Assembly: GCF_001028175.1 (NCBI RefSeq)
Contig: NZ_AEJF01000131.1
Coordinates: forward strand, 1 to 64,000
Reading direction: 5' to 3'
Source: Caballeronia mineralivorans PML1(12)
Lineage (GTDB): Bacteria; Pseudomonadota; Gammaproteobacteria; Burkholderiales; Burkholderiaceae
Length of the DNA stretch: 64,000 bases
Below, piece by piece: positions 1 to 9,493 of the stretch. The notes beneath the pieces are model-generated. The model had not been told where the DNA came from and ran no database searches. It saw only the letters and a list, made by a program, of their open reading frames with translations. The translations under genes and the position numbers were made by a program. Positions within the stretch are counted from its first letter, which is position 1. Every line of letters starts with the position of its first letter.

Positions 1-473
1 ACCGATAAATACTCGCGCTCCGTATGCGTCCAGATCACGTCCGCTTCAAACAACGCTGCGCGGTTGCGAAACGTATGAATGAGATCACAGCCGAGAGGCG
101 CTTTCAAGCCGCGTCGGATAGTGCGGAGAACACGTCCTTCGGGGTGATCCTGGGAATACGAAAGCGTCATCGATTCCGACTCGGCGTAGTGGTACCCGTA
201 CAAGCACCCGACGTTCTCCTCCTTGCGATACCGGCTCGGATCGACGCCGTAGTAAAGATGAACATGAACGTTAGTCGGCGCATTCGCCGTCGTGCTTTTC
301 GCTCCCATATATCCCCCGATATCGGCGCTTGTCCAAGCGCTCAAGGCGCTGAAAAACGCATCGTACCGACGCATGGGCGCAGAGGGAATGCCTTCGAGCA
401 GGACATTCGAACTTAAGCGATGGGTAACCCACACAACGCGTTGCACCTGCGCTGCGTGTTCGGCAGCACTCAC
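1..473 (-). CDS. Glycosyltransferase, N-terminal part (runs off left edge)
   Basis: The minus strand is open from about 473 to the window edge. The translation reads about 155 residues and contains VVWVTHRLSSNVLLEGIPSA, a segment VHLYYGVDPSRYRKEENVG, and DVIWTHTEREYLS near the edge. The last motif and the overall style resemble family-1-like glycosyltransferases of exopolysaccharide clusters, which transfer sugars from nucleotide donors on the cytoplasmic face. I infer this from memory of such proteins, and the catalytic C-terminal half lies outside the window. The start is uncertain: a GTG at 473 gives MSAAEHAAQ, but no clear ribosome site precedes it and an upstream TTG near 506 is possible. 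The gene diverges from the autotransporter at 727. Confidence 0.55.
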   Translation of the reverse strand, partial: MSAAEHAAQVQRVVWVTHRLSSNVLLEGIPSAPMRRYDAFFSALSAWTSADIGGYMGAKSTTANAPTNVHVHLYYGVDPSRYRKEENVGCLYGYHYAESESMTLSYSQDHPEGRVLRTIRRGLKAPLGCDLIHTFRNRAALFEADVIWTHTEREYLS

Positions 474-679
474 AGGGTTTGACCGGATTCTGCTATGCCC
501 CTTGCAAGACAACGACCTTGTTTGCCAGCCTCATTTTTATTTCCTGTGGAGTTCACAACAATTAACAAATGCCTAATGCCTTTCTGCTATTCAACGCGCG
601 ACACTGCACAAAGAAGGTATTAGTCGGTAAGGTTTCCGAGCTCTTTTGTTCGGCCAGCCACATTCACAAAGTACCCCGG

Positions 680-708
680 TTGCTAAATTCCGCCCGCGTT
701 TATAAATA
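680..708 (+). promoter_or_regulatory. Candidate sigma-70 promoter of the autotransporter
   Basis: A TTGCTA hexamer (680-685) is followed after 17 bases by TAAATA (703-708). The start codon at 727 is preceded by a GGGGCGG ribosome site, so the predicted leader would be very short. The match is by eye only. Confidence 0.4.
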
Positions 709-726
709 ACAACACCGGGGCGGTCC

Positions 727-3700
727 ATGTCAAATCCAGTTCGTTCGCGAGCAATCTCGCTTGCACCATCACTGCTGCTGATTCCTTTTCTTCTTAGTCC
801 GATAGCGGCAGCAGCAGCTTGTGCCGTGAACGGCCTTGACACGGTTTGCGACTCGAGTTCGCCAAACCCATGGGCCACGACCATCGGTACTGGTTATGTA
901 CCGGGCAATGACAATCAAACAGTCACTGTCCAGAGCGGCGCGACAATTAACACACCCGACGCGTCGGCGATCAGCCTCGCTAACAACGCCAACATCACAG
1001 TTCAGTCGGGCGGGACGGTCAGCAACCAGGCGGTCAACTCGCACGGCAACTATGGAACCGGCGCCAATACCATCGAGTTCCAGGACAACGGCACGCTGAC
1101 CGTGCAAGCGGGCGGCAGGGTGTTGTCCAACGGCACGCAGAACATCGCCGAGGCAGTGAACATACAAGGCCAGGGCAACGTCATTATCAACAACGGCCTG
1201 ATCCAGGCGATCAACGCCGGCGCCATCTGGTTCCAGAACAAGGTAGGCGGCAACACGGTCATCAATAACGAAACCGGTGTGATCCAGTCACCCGGCAGCG
1301 TGATCGGTTCAAGCGGCGACGCCCCCATCGATTTCACCAACAAGGGCAAGGTGATCGGTGACATCGTGTTCTCGGGTGGTGACGACATCATGCGCATCTC
1401 TACCGGCTCATCGGTGCAGGGCAACATTGACGGCGGTGCGGGCAACAACCAGTTGTTCCTGAGCGGACTCGGTACGGACACGCTGACCGGCAACATCGTC
1501 GGCTTCCAGACGCTCATCAAGACCGACACGGGTACGTGGACCGTCAACGGCATCCTGCCGGGCGTGCAAAGTGCGGAGGTTGCAGGGGGTACGCTGATCC
1601 TGACGGGCGATAACAGCACATACACCGGACAGATGCTCGTCGATGCCGCCGGTACGCTTCAGGCACGGGCGCAAAGCCTGCCCTCGGCGATCACCGACAA
1701 CGGCCTGGTCCGCTTCGCGCAAACCGATGACGGCACCTACGCCGGACTGTTGACCGGTTCGGGCTCGATCGAGAAAACCGGTGCGGGCACCCTGGTTCTG
1801 GCGCCCACTGCAACGGGCGGCAACACGTATTCCGGCGGCACGCTGATCACGCAGGGCACGCTCAACATCGGCGCCGATAATGCGCTGGGCGCCGCTACGG
1901 GTGGGGTCACGTTCAACGGCGGCACGCTGCAACTGAACAATAGCCTCGACCTGGCCGCGACCCGTGCGATTTCGATCGGCGCGAATGGCGGGACGATCGA
2001 CACGCAGCAATATTCGTCGACGCTCTCCCAAGCCGTGACGGGTACCGGCGCCTTGACAAAGCTGGGCAGTGGTTTGCTCACAATGAATGGCGCAAGCACC
2101 TATGGCGACACGAACGTGCTGGCAGGCACCCTTGCAGTCGGCGACGCGCAACACAGTTCGGCGAGCATCGGCACGGGCACGACGACGGTCGCGGCCGATG
2201 CCACGCTTGGCGGTTTCGGCACCGTGCTCGGCTCGGTGACGAACTCCGGCACGATAGCTGCGGCGAACGCCTTGCCGGCTTTCTCGGCATCGACAAACGG
2301 CACCTTCGCGATTCGCGGCGATCTCACCAACAACAACACGATTAATCTGGCCGCCGCATCGGGTACGCCGGGCAATGTGCTTAACGTCAGCGGCAACTAT
2401 GTAGGCAACAACGGCCAGTTGATCGTGAACACGGTGATGAACGAGGGTGGCGCAGCAGCTAATCAGCTCACCGATCGTCTTGTCATTGGCGGCAACGCGA
2501 GCGGCAACACGACGGTGGTCGTGCGCCCGAGCGGCCTGGGCGCGCTGACTGTCGGCGATGGCATCAAGGTCGTTCAGGTGAACGGCAGCGCTGCAGCCGG
2601 TACCTTCCATATGCTTGCGCCGGTTCAGGCCGGGGCGTACCAGTATCTGCTGTATCAGGGGGGCTCGGGCCGGCCCAGCGACTTCTACTTGCGCTCGTCG
2701 CTCGAGAGCGTGCCGGTGACGCCTACGCCGCCGGTTACGCCCGTTACTCCTGTGACACCGGTTACTCCCGTTACGCCGGTCACGCCAGTTACACCCACCG
2801 CGCCCGATGCGGTCGTCACGCCGGTTACACCCATTTCTTCGGTCGCTGCCCAGCCGGCTGGTCAGGCTTCGCCCGTCGCGTACCGCCCTGCTGTGGTCGG
2901 CTACACAATGACGCCGTCGTTCAACCTCGATTACGGTTTCACGATCATGAACCGGCTGCATGAGCGTGTCGGGGATGTCGCGAGCCTCGAGAATGCGCAG
3001 GGAACGCATGGCAACGGCGTGTGGGGACGTCTCGGCGGACAGAGCCTGAACGCCAACTCGGGCGATCGTTTTTCCGGCGATGAACGCACGTTCTTTGCGC
3101 AGTTCGGCAAGGACTGGACGCTCTCGACGAATCCGGCGGGCGGCAGCACGCATGCGGGCGTCACGGTGACCATCGGCTCGTCGTCGGCGACCTTCCAGGA
3201 CAGCGCGCGCAGTCTCAATCCGGCGCTCACGACCGGTACCGGCTCGGTCGAAACGCAGGCGCAATCGCTCGGCGGCTACTGGACGAAGTATCTGCATGAA
3301 GGCAGCTACTTCGACGCCGTGGCGCAACTGACCCACTATCACAACAAGTACGGCGATGTGTACGGCGGCAGCGGTTCGCAAAACGGTTTTGGCACGGGCC
3401 TGTCCGGTGAGGCAGGCAAGCCGCTGCTGATCGGATCGACGACCATTGCCATCGAGCCGCAAGCCCAGTTGATGTATCAGTACCTGCATCTGAACGGTTT
3501 CAACGACGGCGTCTCTCCGGTATCTAGCACGTCGAGCAACGCCCTGCGCGGACGAGTGGGATTCCGGATCTTCAAGGCGAACCTGACGAATGATTCGAAG
3601 TCGGGAGCAGCGACGCCTTATTTCACCGCCGACGTTCTGCACGATTTCCTGACGCCGGGCAACACGGCGGTGGATGGAACATCGTTCAACAGCGGTTTGT

Positions 3701-3849
3701 CGAAGACCTGGTATGAAGTAGGCGTGGGCGTTACCACGAGCATGGGCAAGGCGTCGTCGATGTACGCCAACGTCAAGTACGCCCGCAACCTTGGCGGCGA
3801 TTATCGTCGCGGAGTATTTGGTCAGGTTGGATATCGATATAGCTGGTAG
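727..3849 (+). CDS. Classical (type Va) autotransporter, beta-helix passenger
   Basis: The protein has 1040 residues. A signal peptide (about 1-32, hydrophobic core and an Ala-rich cleavage region) is followed by a Gly/Asn/Thr-rich passenger typical of a right-handed beta-helix. Autotransporter-associated strand repeats are visible, for example [33 protein letters not shown] and [15 protein letters not shown] (about residues 285-480). A Pro-Val-Thr linker (about 664-705) leads into a C-terminal beta-barrel domain of about 280 residues that ends in GYRYSW, with the aromatic last residue expected for BAM recognition. It should be exported by Sec and displayed on the outer membrane, probably as an adhesin or surface enzyme; no catalytic triad is obvious. 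It stands alone with its own promoter and terminator. Confidence 0.92.
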   Translation: MSNPVRSRAISLAPSLLLIPFLLSPIAAAAACAVNGLDTVCDSSSPNPWATTIGTGYVPGNDNQTVTVQSGATINTPDASAISLANNANITVQSGGTVSNQAVNSHGNYGTGANTIEFQDNGTLTVQAGGRVLSNGTQNIAEAVNIQGQGNVIINNGLIQAINAGAIWFQNKVGGNTVINNETGVIQSPGSVIGSSGDAPIDFTNKGKVIGDIVFSGGDDIMRISTGSSVQGNIDGGAGNNQLFLSGLGTDTLTGNIVGFQTLIKTDTGTWTVNGILPGVQSAEVAGGTLILTGDNSTYTGQMLVDAAGTLQARAQSLPSAITDNGLVRFAQTDDGTYAGLLTGSGSIEKTGAGTLVLAPTATGGNTYSGGTLITQGTLNIGADNALGAATGGVTFNGGTLQLNNSLDLAATRAISIGANGGTIDTQQYSSTLSQAVTGTGALTKLGSGLLTMNGASTYGDTNVLAGTLAVGDAQHSSASIGTGTTTVAADATLGGFGTVLGSVTNSGTIAAANALPAFSASTNGTFAIRGDLTNNNTINLAAASGTPGNVLNVSGNYVGNNGQLIVNTVMNEGGAAANQLTDRLVIGGNASGNTTVVVRPSGLGALTVGDGIKVVQVNGSAAAGTFHMLAPVQAGAYQYLLYQGGSGRPSDFYLRSSLESVPVTPTPPVTPVTPVTPVTPVTPVTPVTPTAPDAVVTPVTPISSVAAQPAGQASPVAYRPAVVGYTMTPSFNLDYGFTIMNRLHERVGDVASLENAQGTHGNGVWGRLGGQSLNANSGDRFSGDERTFFAQFGKDWTLSTNPAGGSTHAGVTVTIGSSSATFQDSARSLNPALTTGTGSVETQAQSLGGYWTKYLHEGSYFDAVAQLTHYHNKYGDVYGGSGSQNGFGTGLSGEAGKPLLIGSTTIAIEPQAQLMYQYLHLNGFNDGVSPVSSTSSNALRGRVGFRIFKANLTNDSKSGAATPYFTADVLHDFLTPGNTAVDGTSFNSGLSKTWYEVGVGVTTSMGKASSMYANVKYARNLGGDYRRGVFGQVGYRYSW
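2713..2838 (+). repeat. PVTP-type tandem repeat linker in the autotransporter
   Basis: Near-identical 9-base units of the kind ccGGTTACGcc encode a run of Pro-Val-Thr triplets between passenger and barrel, interrupted once by a TAPDAVV segment. Such tracts can change in copy number by slippage, always in frame because the unit is a multiple of three. Confidence 0.8.
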
Positions 3850-3890
3850 GCCTCAAGGACATCTTCGTAGAAGGTGCGAGGATGTGCTTC

Positions 3891-3927
3891 ACGACAAAGC
3901 CGGCCGCAAGCCGGCTTTGTCGTTTTT
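3891..3927 (+). terminator. Rho-independent terminator after the autotransporter
   Basis: A perfect 14-base inverted repeat (3891-3904 and 3910-3923, ACGACAAAGCCGGC in the left arm) with a 5-base loop is followed by a T run. It lies 42 bases after the autotransporter stop. Confidence 0.9.
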
Positions 3928-4033
3928 AATCTTGGGCAGATGCGGATTCGAGTGCAAGCGCGGGCATCGCGCATGTCTGTCCAGCAAAAGCAGAACGATC
4001 GTAACCCCTCGCTTGCACGCTTCGTGCCGACAG

Positions 4034-4891
4034 TTACGAACCGCTTAGCGCTTCGTCCAGTAACTCGAGCGTGCCCAGCGCTCCGCCTGCGATTCCAACG
4101 CCCCGGTGCGGCGCGATGGCGGAATCTCGCGGATTGATCCGGATGATATGTGGACCTAAGCGCTCGCTGAAATTGCGAACGGTAGGGATGGCTTTGCCAG
4201 CACCCAGTTCTATAACGACGAGCCGGTCAACAGAAGCAAGCCAGGTATTCACGCGTGCCTCCTGGCGCTCCGTGCGCAGGGCGATCCAGTCGTAGTCCCC
4301 GAACATGACGATATTGGGACGTGCGACGGCTCCACAGTGAGGACAAAGCGGCAGGTCGCTGATCAACTGGCATGCGGCTTCGTCCACAACAGGCTGAAAT
4401 GTTTCCGCCGGCCACATGGCGTCAGAGCAAACCTCCGAGCATTGCAGCACATGGATGGAGCCATGGCATTCGGCAACCCGGTCCTCTGCAAACCCGGCCT
4501 TCTGAAATTGCCCGTCTACGTTGCTGGTGAAAACTGCCGCACCAAGCGGCATGTCATTTGCCCAGCGGCGAAGTATCTGAAAACCGGCATGAGGTGTCGT
4601 GCGGCGATAAAGCCGCAGCCGCTGGCCATAGAATCCCCAATACAGCGTGGGAGACCGGACTAATGCCCGAGGGTTGGCCGTGTCCTGGAACGTCAACTGG
4701 TGGCGTTTCAAGACTGGATAGGATCGCCAGAATCCGTCTGCTCCGCGGAAGTCCGGCAGGCCCGAATCGACACCCATGCCCGCGCCTGCCGTGATCAACA
4801 GACCGTCCGCCTGACGGAGCCACGAAACAGCCCGCTTCAATTTCTCGCTTTCGTCCATCCCGTCGACTCTCGTTGGATTCGCCTGTTGCAC
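4034..4891 (-). CDS. SIR2-family NAD-dependent protein deacylase
   Basis: The protein has 285 residues from the GTG at 4891; an ATG 11 codons later (4858, MDESEKLKR) is an equally good start. It shows the NAD-binding motif ITAGAGMGVDSGLPDFRG (about 34-52), a TSNVDGQFQKAG motif in place of the usual TQNIDxLH, the catalytic His in AECHGSIHVLQC, and four zinc-type cysteines (CSEVC and CPHC) before the ARPNIVMFGD motif. The family removes acyl groups from lysines using NAD and releases nicotinamide. The Gln-to-Ser and His-to-Phe changes in the TQNID motif suggest a divergent clade and perhaps a different acyl preference. It is a single gene convergent with the autotransporter. Confidence 0.88.
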   Translation of the reverse strand: MQQANPTRVDGMDESEKLKRAVSWLRQADGLLITAGAGMGVDSGLPDFRGADGFWRSYPVLKRHQLTFQDTANPRALVRSPTLYWGFYGQRLRLYRRTTPHAGFQILRRWANDMPLGAAVFTSNVDGQFQKAGFAEDRVAECHGSIHVLQCSEVCSDAMWPAETFQPVVDEAACQLISDLPLCPHCGAVARPNIVMFGDYDWIALRTERQEARVNTWLASVDRLVVIELGAGKAIPTVRNFSERLGPHIIRINPRDSAIAPHRGVGIAGGALGTLELLDEALSGS

Positions 4892-5166
4892 GCATTGATC
4901 GGACTGACGCGGTTAAGCGCGCTCCGATCAATGTTAGCAACAATGATGTGCGTCTGCATCGAGTGGGCAAGTGCTGCGATTTTTGCTGCCGTTCGTTTGG
5001 TGTTTAAGGCGCGGGCGGGGGTGCTAGGTTGCGCGGGGGTTTCGTTTGCCCCCTCACCGCTAATCCCTGAACCTAGCAACCCAGCCCCCCGACCACCTGC
5101 ACCGGCAGCCCCAAACCAAACCCCGAGTGCGAACGAAAAACCCGTCCACTGCCTGATGGCCGCCGT

Positions 5167-5535
5167 TCAAACTAATATCGAAATGAGCCCCCCGACGGCG
5201 AGTCCGGCAGCCAACCACCTCCCTGCCGTGTAGAACTCGTTGTGATTTTCTTGTGGCAAATCCGGACGCTCAAGCCCGAACACGCCGTAAGTAAGCGACT
5301 TGATCGCCGACACGTTCGCCGCCGACCCTTGACCACTGCTGGTCTCCTGATTCGCCATTGCCGCGCCCTCAGGCGAGATCGTGACCGCCGCGTCCTGTGT
5401 CGCGGGATCTGCCTGCTTCGTCGTTTGTGCCGGGTCGGCATTGTCCTCCGACAAGGACTGTTGTTCCGTCGCAGCATTCGAAGTTGAGATCGTCCGCTCC
5501 GAAGTTGGCGACGACGCGATATTGCTGATCTGCAT
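5167..5535 (-). CDS. Small Ser/Thr-rich protein with C-terminal membrane segment
   Basis: This 122-residue protein begins with a strong ribosome site (GAGGGGAG, 7 bases before ATG), which supports it over the overlapping frame. The first 75 residues are polar and rich in Ser, Thr, Gln and Ala, probably disordered. A short conserved-looking stretch SLTYGVFGLERPD follows, and the last 20 residues (GRWLAAGLAVGGLISILV) form one hydrophobic helix, so it may be tail-anchored. I do not recognise the family. The segment AAVTISPEGA recalls flagellar hook or secretion-associated proteins, but that is only a resemblance. Confidence 0.7.
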   Translation of the reverse strand: MQISNIASSPTSERTISTSNAATEQQSLSEDNADPAQTTKQADPATQDAAVTISPEGAAMANQETSSGQGSAANVSAIKSLTYGVFGLERPDLPQENHNEFYTAGRWLAAGLAVGGLISILV

Positions 5536-5930
5536 AGCAATCTCCCCTCATCTTCTTAAACGGGCACTGCTGGAATACGACAGGCGAGCATCGAACACAT
5601 TCATACATTCATTCATCAGTGGTTAAAAGGTAGCGCAATGCATCGATGGAATCGCATATGAAACGAAGACTATTGATGAAGATGTATCACTCTGCAAAGT
5701 GAGTCGAGATTAGAGCGATCCGCCGGCGAGACCGGTGCAGTCGATTCGGATGACATGTGTTCCCTTAACATACTTTCTTCGCTGTTTGACCTGTCATGGC
5801 GAGATGTGCTCACCCCCTTCCGTTCGCCTATCGGGAAACCCGTAGCCTTTCCCGTTTATCGACTGGAGAGCGTGGATCTTTAGTGTTAGTAAGGATAGGT
5901 AAGATCAGCGTTACGAAGACGCTCGATCGC
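5536..5930. other. Intergenic region, 395 bases
   Basis: It lies between the start of the small protein at 5535 and the end of the LysR gene at 5931, and should hold the small gene's promoter. It is more AT-rich than its surroundings. A plus-strand open frame from 5796 runs antisense into the LysR gene and is not believed. I see no RNA gene or terminator that I can defend. Confidence 0.5.
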
Positions 5931-6806
5931 TTACTCCAGCGACTGAAGCAACGTTTGTCGCACTACCGCTGTAATTTCGAGCTGACGCTCGTTTTCAAGT
6001 ATTCCAATGACCCGCTTGAGCGGACCGTATGGAAGTTGTAGTGCGACCAGCGAATGGTCACGCGCCCATGCAACATGCTTGAGCAAAGGCACGATGGAGA
6101 TTCCCACGTTTTGCCGGACCAGATCGATGATGGCCGCCACCGAATTGACCTCGAGAATCTCCTTGGGTTTTATCCGCATGCGTCGCAAGGTCTGTTCCAC
6201 TTTTGCCCCGGTCGGAGATGTCCGGTCGAAGCGAATGAACGGATGACTCTTGAGCAAGGACGCCACATCTGCCTGTGCGGCCGCAACCCGTGTGCTCGCA
6301 ATGAGCATCAGAGGTTCGTCATAAAGCGGTCTCCACTGCACATTAGCGGGCATTTCGTGCGGTATCTGCACGGTAAGCGCCGCGTCTATCTCGGACGCCC
6401 GTACCCGTTCGGCAAGCTCGCCGCTATGACCGAGAACGAGTCGAACGTCGAGACCCGGATACTGGGCTTTCAGGCTAACCAGATTCTGCGAAAGAAAGCC
6501 CATTGCCGAGACAATCGCCCCCACGGTGATGCTGCCGGCAATCTCGTGTCCGGTGTGTGCATCCGCAAGCATTGCCTCATATGCCGCAACCAGCTTGCGC
6601 GCCTGCGGGATAAGCGCGCGGGCTGCGGGCGTCAGCACGATGGCCCGGCCTGAACGAGAGAACAGCGGCCTTCGGAACTCCTCCTCGAGCGCGCGCATCT
6701 GTTGTCCGACTGCCGCCTGGGTCAGCGCGACACGACCAGCGGCGGCCGCGAAGGAGCCGTATTTTTCGATAGCAAGGAAAGTACGCAAAAACCGGATAGT
6801 GCTCAT
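5931..6806 (-). CDS. LysR-family transcriptional regulator
   Basis: The protein has 291 residues, the normal LysR length. The N-terminal helix-turn-helix reads FLRTFLAIEKYGSFAAAAGRVALTQAAVGQQ in outline (about 5-36), followed by the linker helix and a periplasmic-binding-like effector domain (about 90-290). It is divergently placed from the hydrolase at 6935 and the transporter at 7928, the usual LysR arrangement, so it probably controls that pair in response to their substrate. Confidence 0.9.
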   Translation of the reverse strand: MSTIRFLRTFLAIEKYGSFAAAAGRVALTQAAVGQQMRALEEEFRRPLFSRSGRAIVLTPAARALIPQARKLVAAYEAMLADAHTGHEIAGSITVGAIVSAMGFLSQNLVSLKAQYPGLDVRLVLGHSGELAERVRASEIDAALTVQIPHEMPANVQWRPLYDEPLMLIASTRVAAAQADVASLLKSHPFIRFDRTSPTGAKVEQTLRRMRIKPKEILEVNSVAAIIDLVRQNVGISIVPLLKHVAWARDHSLVALQLPYGPLKRVIGILENERQLEITAVVRQTLLQSLE

Positions 6807-6838
6807 GAAAACGGTATTCCGACGTGGCGAGACTAAAG

Positions 6839-6860
6839 ATTTAGTTTAGTTTGTGTAAAT
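6839..6860. promoter_or_regulatory. Candidate LysR operator between divergent genes
   Basis: ATTTA (6839-6843) and TAAAT (6856-6860) are separated by 12 bases, which fits the interrupted dyad (T-N11-A) bound by many LysR proteins. It lies 32 bases upstream of the LysR start and 75 bases upstream of the hydrolase start. Confidence 0.35.
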
Positions 6861-6934
6861 ATAAATCAGTTAGTTTTTTTGAATTAGCGACTGCACAATT
6901 GTACGGTGAACCATTCCGCTACAAGGCTGCAGTC

Positions 6935-7801
6935 ATGTCTCATGCAACTACTCTCCCACCGATAGACGAGCTCATCGGGCGCGGGAAAGCCTACTACGAA
7001 CTCGGCTCGACCACCGTGTTCGCGCATCGAAACGACCCGCGCTTCGCCTATACGCTTTACGTCCCTAAAGCGATCCTCGAGTCGGGCAACGACGTCGAGC
7101 TCGTCGTGGTCATGCACGGAACAGGGCGTCAGTTCACCAACTACCGCGATGCTTTTGCGGAGTTTGGCCGCTGGAACAACTGCATTGTTTTGTGCCCGCT
7201 ATTTCCGGTGGGCGTACTCGGCGATGGTAATCGGGACGGTTTCAAACATCTGATCGAGGGCGACATCCACTATGACCGCGTGCTGCTCGATATGGTCGAC
7301 GAGATCGGCGAGCGTTATGGCAAGCGTTTCGACCAGTTCGCGCTATTCGGTTTTTCGGGTGGCGGACAGTTTGCGAACCGCTTCGCCTACCTGCATCCGG
7401 AAAGATTATGGGCAGTGTCGATCGGTGCACCCGGCTCGGTGACGACGCTCGACATAAACCGGGACTGGTGGGTCGGCTTGCGGGGTTTCGAACAGCGTTT
7501 CGGCAAGGCATTCGACCTTGATGCATTGCGCCGCGTGCCTGTGCACATGGTGGTCGGCAAGGCAGATCTGGAGACATGGGAGATCACGCATCGGGAAGGC
7601 GGCCGCCACTTCATGCCCGGCGCGAACGACGCTGGTGCGACCCGTCCAGAACGTCTTAGAACGCTCAAGGGAACGTTCGAGACCGCCGGGATCAGCGTTC
7701 AGCTCGATGAACTGGACAACGTTCCACACAACGGCTTGCTGGCTGTGAACGCGGTGCAGGATTTCTTTGCAGGCGTGCTGCGAGCACGCCGGCCCAGCTA
7801 G
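6935..7801 (+). CDS. Alpha/beta hydrolase, PHB-depolymerase/feruloyl-esterase-like
   Basis: The ATG at 6935 (MSHATTLPPID, AAGG upstream) is preferred to a TTG at 6851; it gives 288 residues. The fold signature is clear: an oxyanion region VVMHGTGRQF, the nucleophile elbow FGFSGGGQFANR (Gly-Phe-Ser-Gly-Gly), an acid in VVGKADLETWE, and a likely catalytic His in NVPHNGLL near the end. No signal peptide is visible, so it acts in the cytoplasm, probably on an ester or amide. It is followed by an MHS transporter 126 bases downstream, so the hydrolase may process the imported compound. The substrate cannot be read from the sequence. Confidence 0.8.
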   Translation: MSHATTLPPIDELIGRGKAYYELGSTTVFAHRNDPRFAYTLYVPKAILESGNDVELVVVMHGTGRQFTNYRDAFAEFGRWNNCIVLCPLFPVGVLGDGNRDGFKHLIEGDIHYDRVLLDMVDEIGERYGKRFDQFALFGFSGGGQFANRFAYLHPERLWAVSIGAPGSVTTLDINRDWWVGLRGFEQRFGKAFDLDALRRVPVHMVVGKADLETWEITHREGGRHFMPGANDAGATRPERLRTLKGTFETAGISVQLDELDNVPHNGLLAVNAVQDFFAGVLRARRPS

Positions 7802-7927
7802 TTCAAACAACGGGCTCGCCATCCCGCGAGCCTCTCTCGCCCAGGCGCGTTGACCTCTCGGGCCGGCGGCGTATATCGCGCGTTATGTGCCCGCTCTTCA
7901 GCGGCAACGCGCAGGGGGAGAAGACAC

Positions 7928-9304
7928 ATGAATCTAACAAATCACGAAAGCGCACCGCCGCCCGCTGCACCCGAATCGCGTCAGGCCCGCCGCGCGCTTG
8001 TCGCCTCGGTGATTGGCAACGGCTTCGAGTGGTTCGATTTCATGGCGTACGTATACTTTTCGAAGATCATCGCGCAGGTGTTCTTTTCAGTAGGAAGCAG
8101 CGTTGTGTCGATGTCGCTTGCGCTCGCGACTTTCGCCCTCGGATTTCTTGTCCGGCCGGTTGGCGGCGTCCTGCTTGGTATCTATGCGGACCGCGTTGGC
8201 CGTACCCGCGCACTTTCGTTGGTTATGCTGATGATGTGTGCCGGCACGCTGCTGCTGGGTTTGGCTCCCGGTTACGCGACGTTAGGCGTCGCGGCTCCGC
8301 TGATGGTGCTGTTGGCCCGGCTGATTCAGGGACTTGCGATCGGCGGGCAATTCAGCCTCTCCTCGGTGGTTGTGGTGGAGACCGCCCCGCCCGGCAAGAA
8401 GATGTTTTACGGCAGCTTCAATATGTCGTCCCAGGCGCTCGCCATGTTGCTGTCATCCGGCTGCAGTTATCTGCTGATCAATAATCTTTCGACGAGTTCT
8501 CTCACGACCTGGGGCTGGCGCGTGCCGTTTCTGATCGGTTCACTCGTTGGACCGCTTGGTTTTTACATCCGGCATAACGTCGCCGAATCGCCGGAATTCG
8601 AGGCTCTGCGCAAGCAAGTCCGCACGGGCGCCACGCGTGCCTTCCGGCTGCGCGACTTTGTGCGCGAACAAGGCGATGCGGCTTTATGCGCGATGGGCGT
8701 GATGATCATCGGCACGGCATCGAACTATTTGTGGAACGCGTATTTGCCCGTGTATGTCGAACACCAACTTCATCTCCCGCTTAAATCGGCGTTGCTTGGA
8801 ACGTTCATCGGCGGCGTCATCAACTTCCTGCTTTTCCCTGTGTCGGGCAAACTGGCGGATAAATTCGGTGCGTACCGGCTTTTCTATCCGCTGGTGATCA
8901 GTTGGTTGTTATGCACCTTCCCCTTGTTCTGGTTCATCGTTTCCGCGCCATCGCTCACTCGTCTTTTCATCGCGCAAATCATTGCATCGATCTTCCAGGT
9001 GGCGATAGCGGGTCCGCACCCCGGCATGCTGGCAACGATCTTCCCGGCGAAGGCGCGCTCAACCGGCGTGGCGCTTTCGTATAACCTCGCGGTCACATTA
9101 TTCGGCGGCCTTGCTCCGCTGACCGTGGCGACCTTGACGGAAGTTACCGGCAGCCACTATGTTCCCGCGTTTTATGTCGTCTTTGCCGCGCTGGTTTCAC
9201 TTGCGCTCGTAGCGTTCACTCGCACCGGGCAGACCGCTTTGGCCAGCGACCGTGCTGACAAGAAGCACTTTTTTTCGGCGCAGCGAGTTCCTCCAACAGC
9301 GTGA
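7928..9304 (+). CDS. MFS transporter, metabolite:H+ symporter (MHS) type
   Basis: The start at 7928 (MNLTNHESAP) has a strong AGGGGGAGAAG ribosome site; an upstream GTG-type extension lacks one. The 458-residue protein has about 12 hydrophobic segments, the opening motif VIGNGFEWFDFMAYVYFS typical of the MHS/proline-betaine and citrate permease group, and the MFS loop motif GIYADRVGRTRAL between helices 2 and 3. It should import an organic acid, betaine or similar solute with protons across the inner membrane. Context links it to the LysR at 5931 and the hydrolase at 6935. Confidence 0.9.
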   Translation: MNLTNHESAPPPAAPESRQARRALVASVIGNGFEWFDFMAYVYFSKIIAQVFFSVGSSVVSMSLALATFALGFLVRPVGGVLLGIYADRVGRTRALSLVMLMMCAGTLLLGLAPGYATLGVAAPLMVLLARLIQGLAIGGQFSLSSVVVVETAPPGKKMFYGSFNMSSQALAMLLSSGCSYLLINNLSTSSLTTWGWRVPFLIGSLVGPLGFYIRHNVAESPEFEALRKQVRTGATRAFRLRDFVREQGDAALCAMGVMIIGTASNYLWNAYLPVYVEHQLHLPLKSALLGTFIGGVINFLLFPVSGKLADKFGAYRLFYPLVISWLLCTFPLFWFIVSAPSLTRLFIAQIIASIFQVAIAGPHPGMLATIFPAKARSTGVALSYNLAVTLFGGLAPLTVATLTEVTGSHYVPAFYVVFAALVSLALVAFTRTGQTALASDRADKKHFFSAQRVPPTA

Positions 9305-9493
9305 TTCGCGAATGCGCTTTCGACACCTGCTCGAGATGCCGGATTCCTGCGGCGTATTAACGAACAAACCCTCGCTGCTGAAGGCGCAATCGGCGTAATT
9401 CGTCCTGGGTTGGTTGCGCAAAAAGCGCCATCGATCATTGACGAAATCAATGCTGAGTCACATCATTAGTGACCTTCACGCACGAGTTATAAA

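Noticed and set aside
1408-3642. Long minus-strand open frame opposite the autotransporter (744 residues)
   Set aside because: It is an antisense shadow. The opposite strand has a complete autotransporter with signal, repeats and barrel; the antisense product is Arg-rich and has no recognisable domain.
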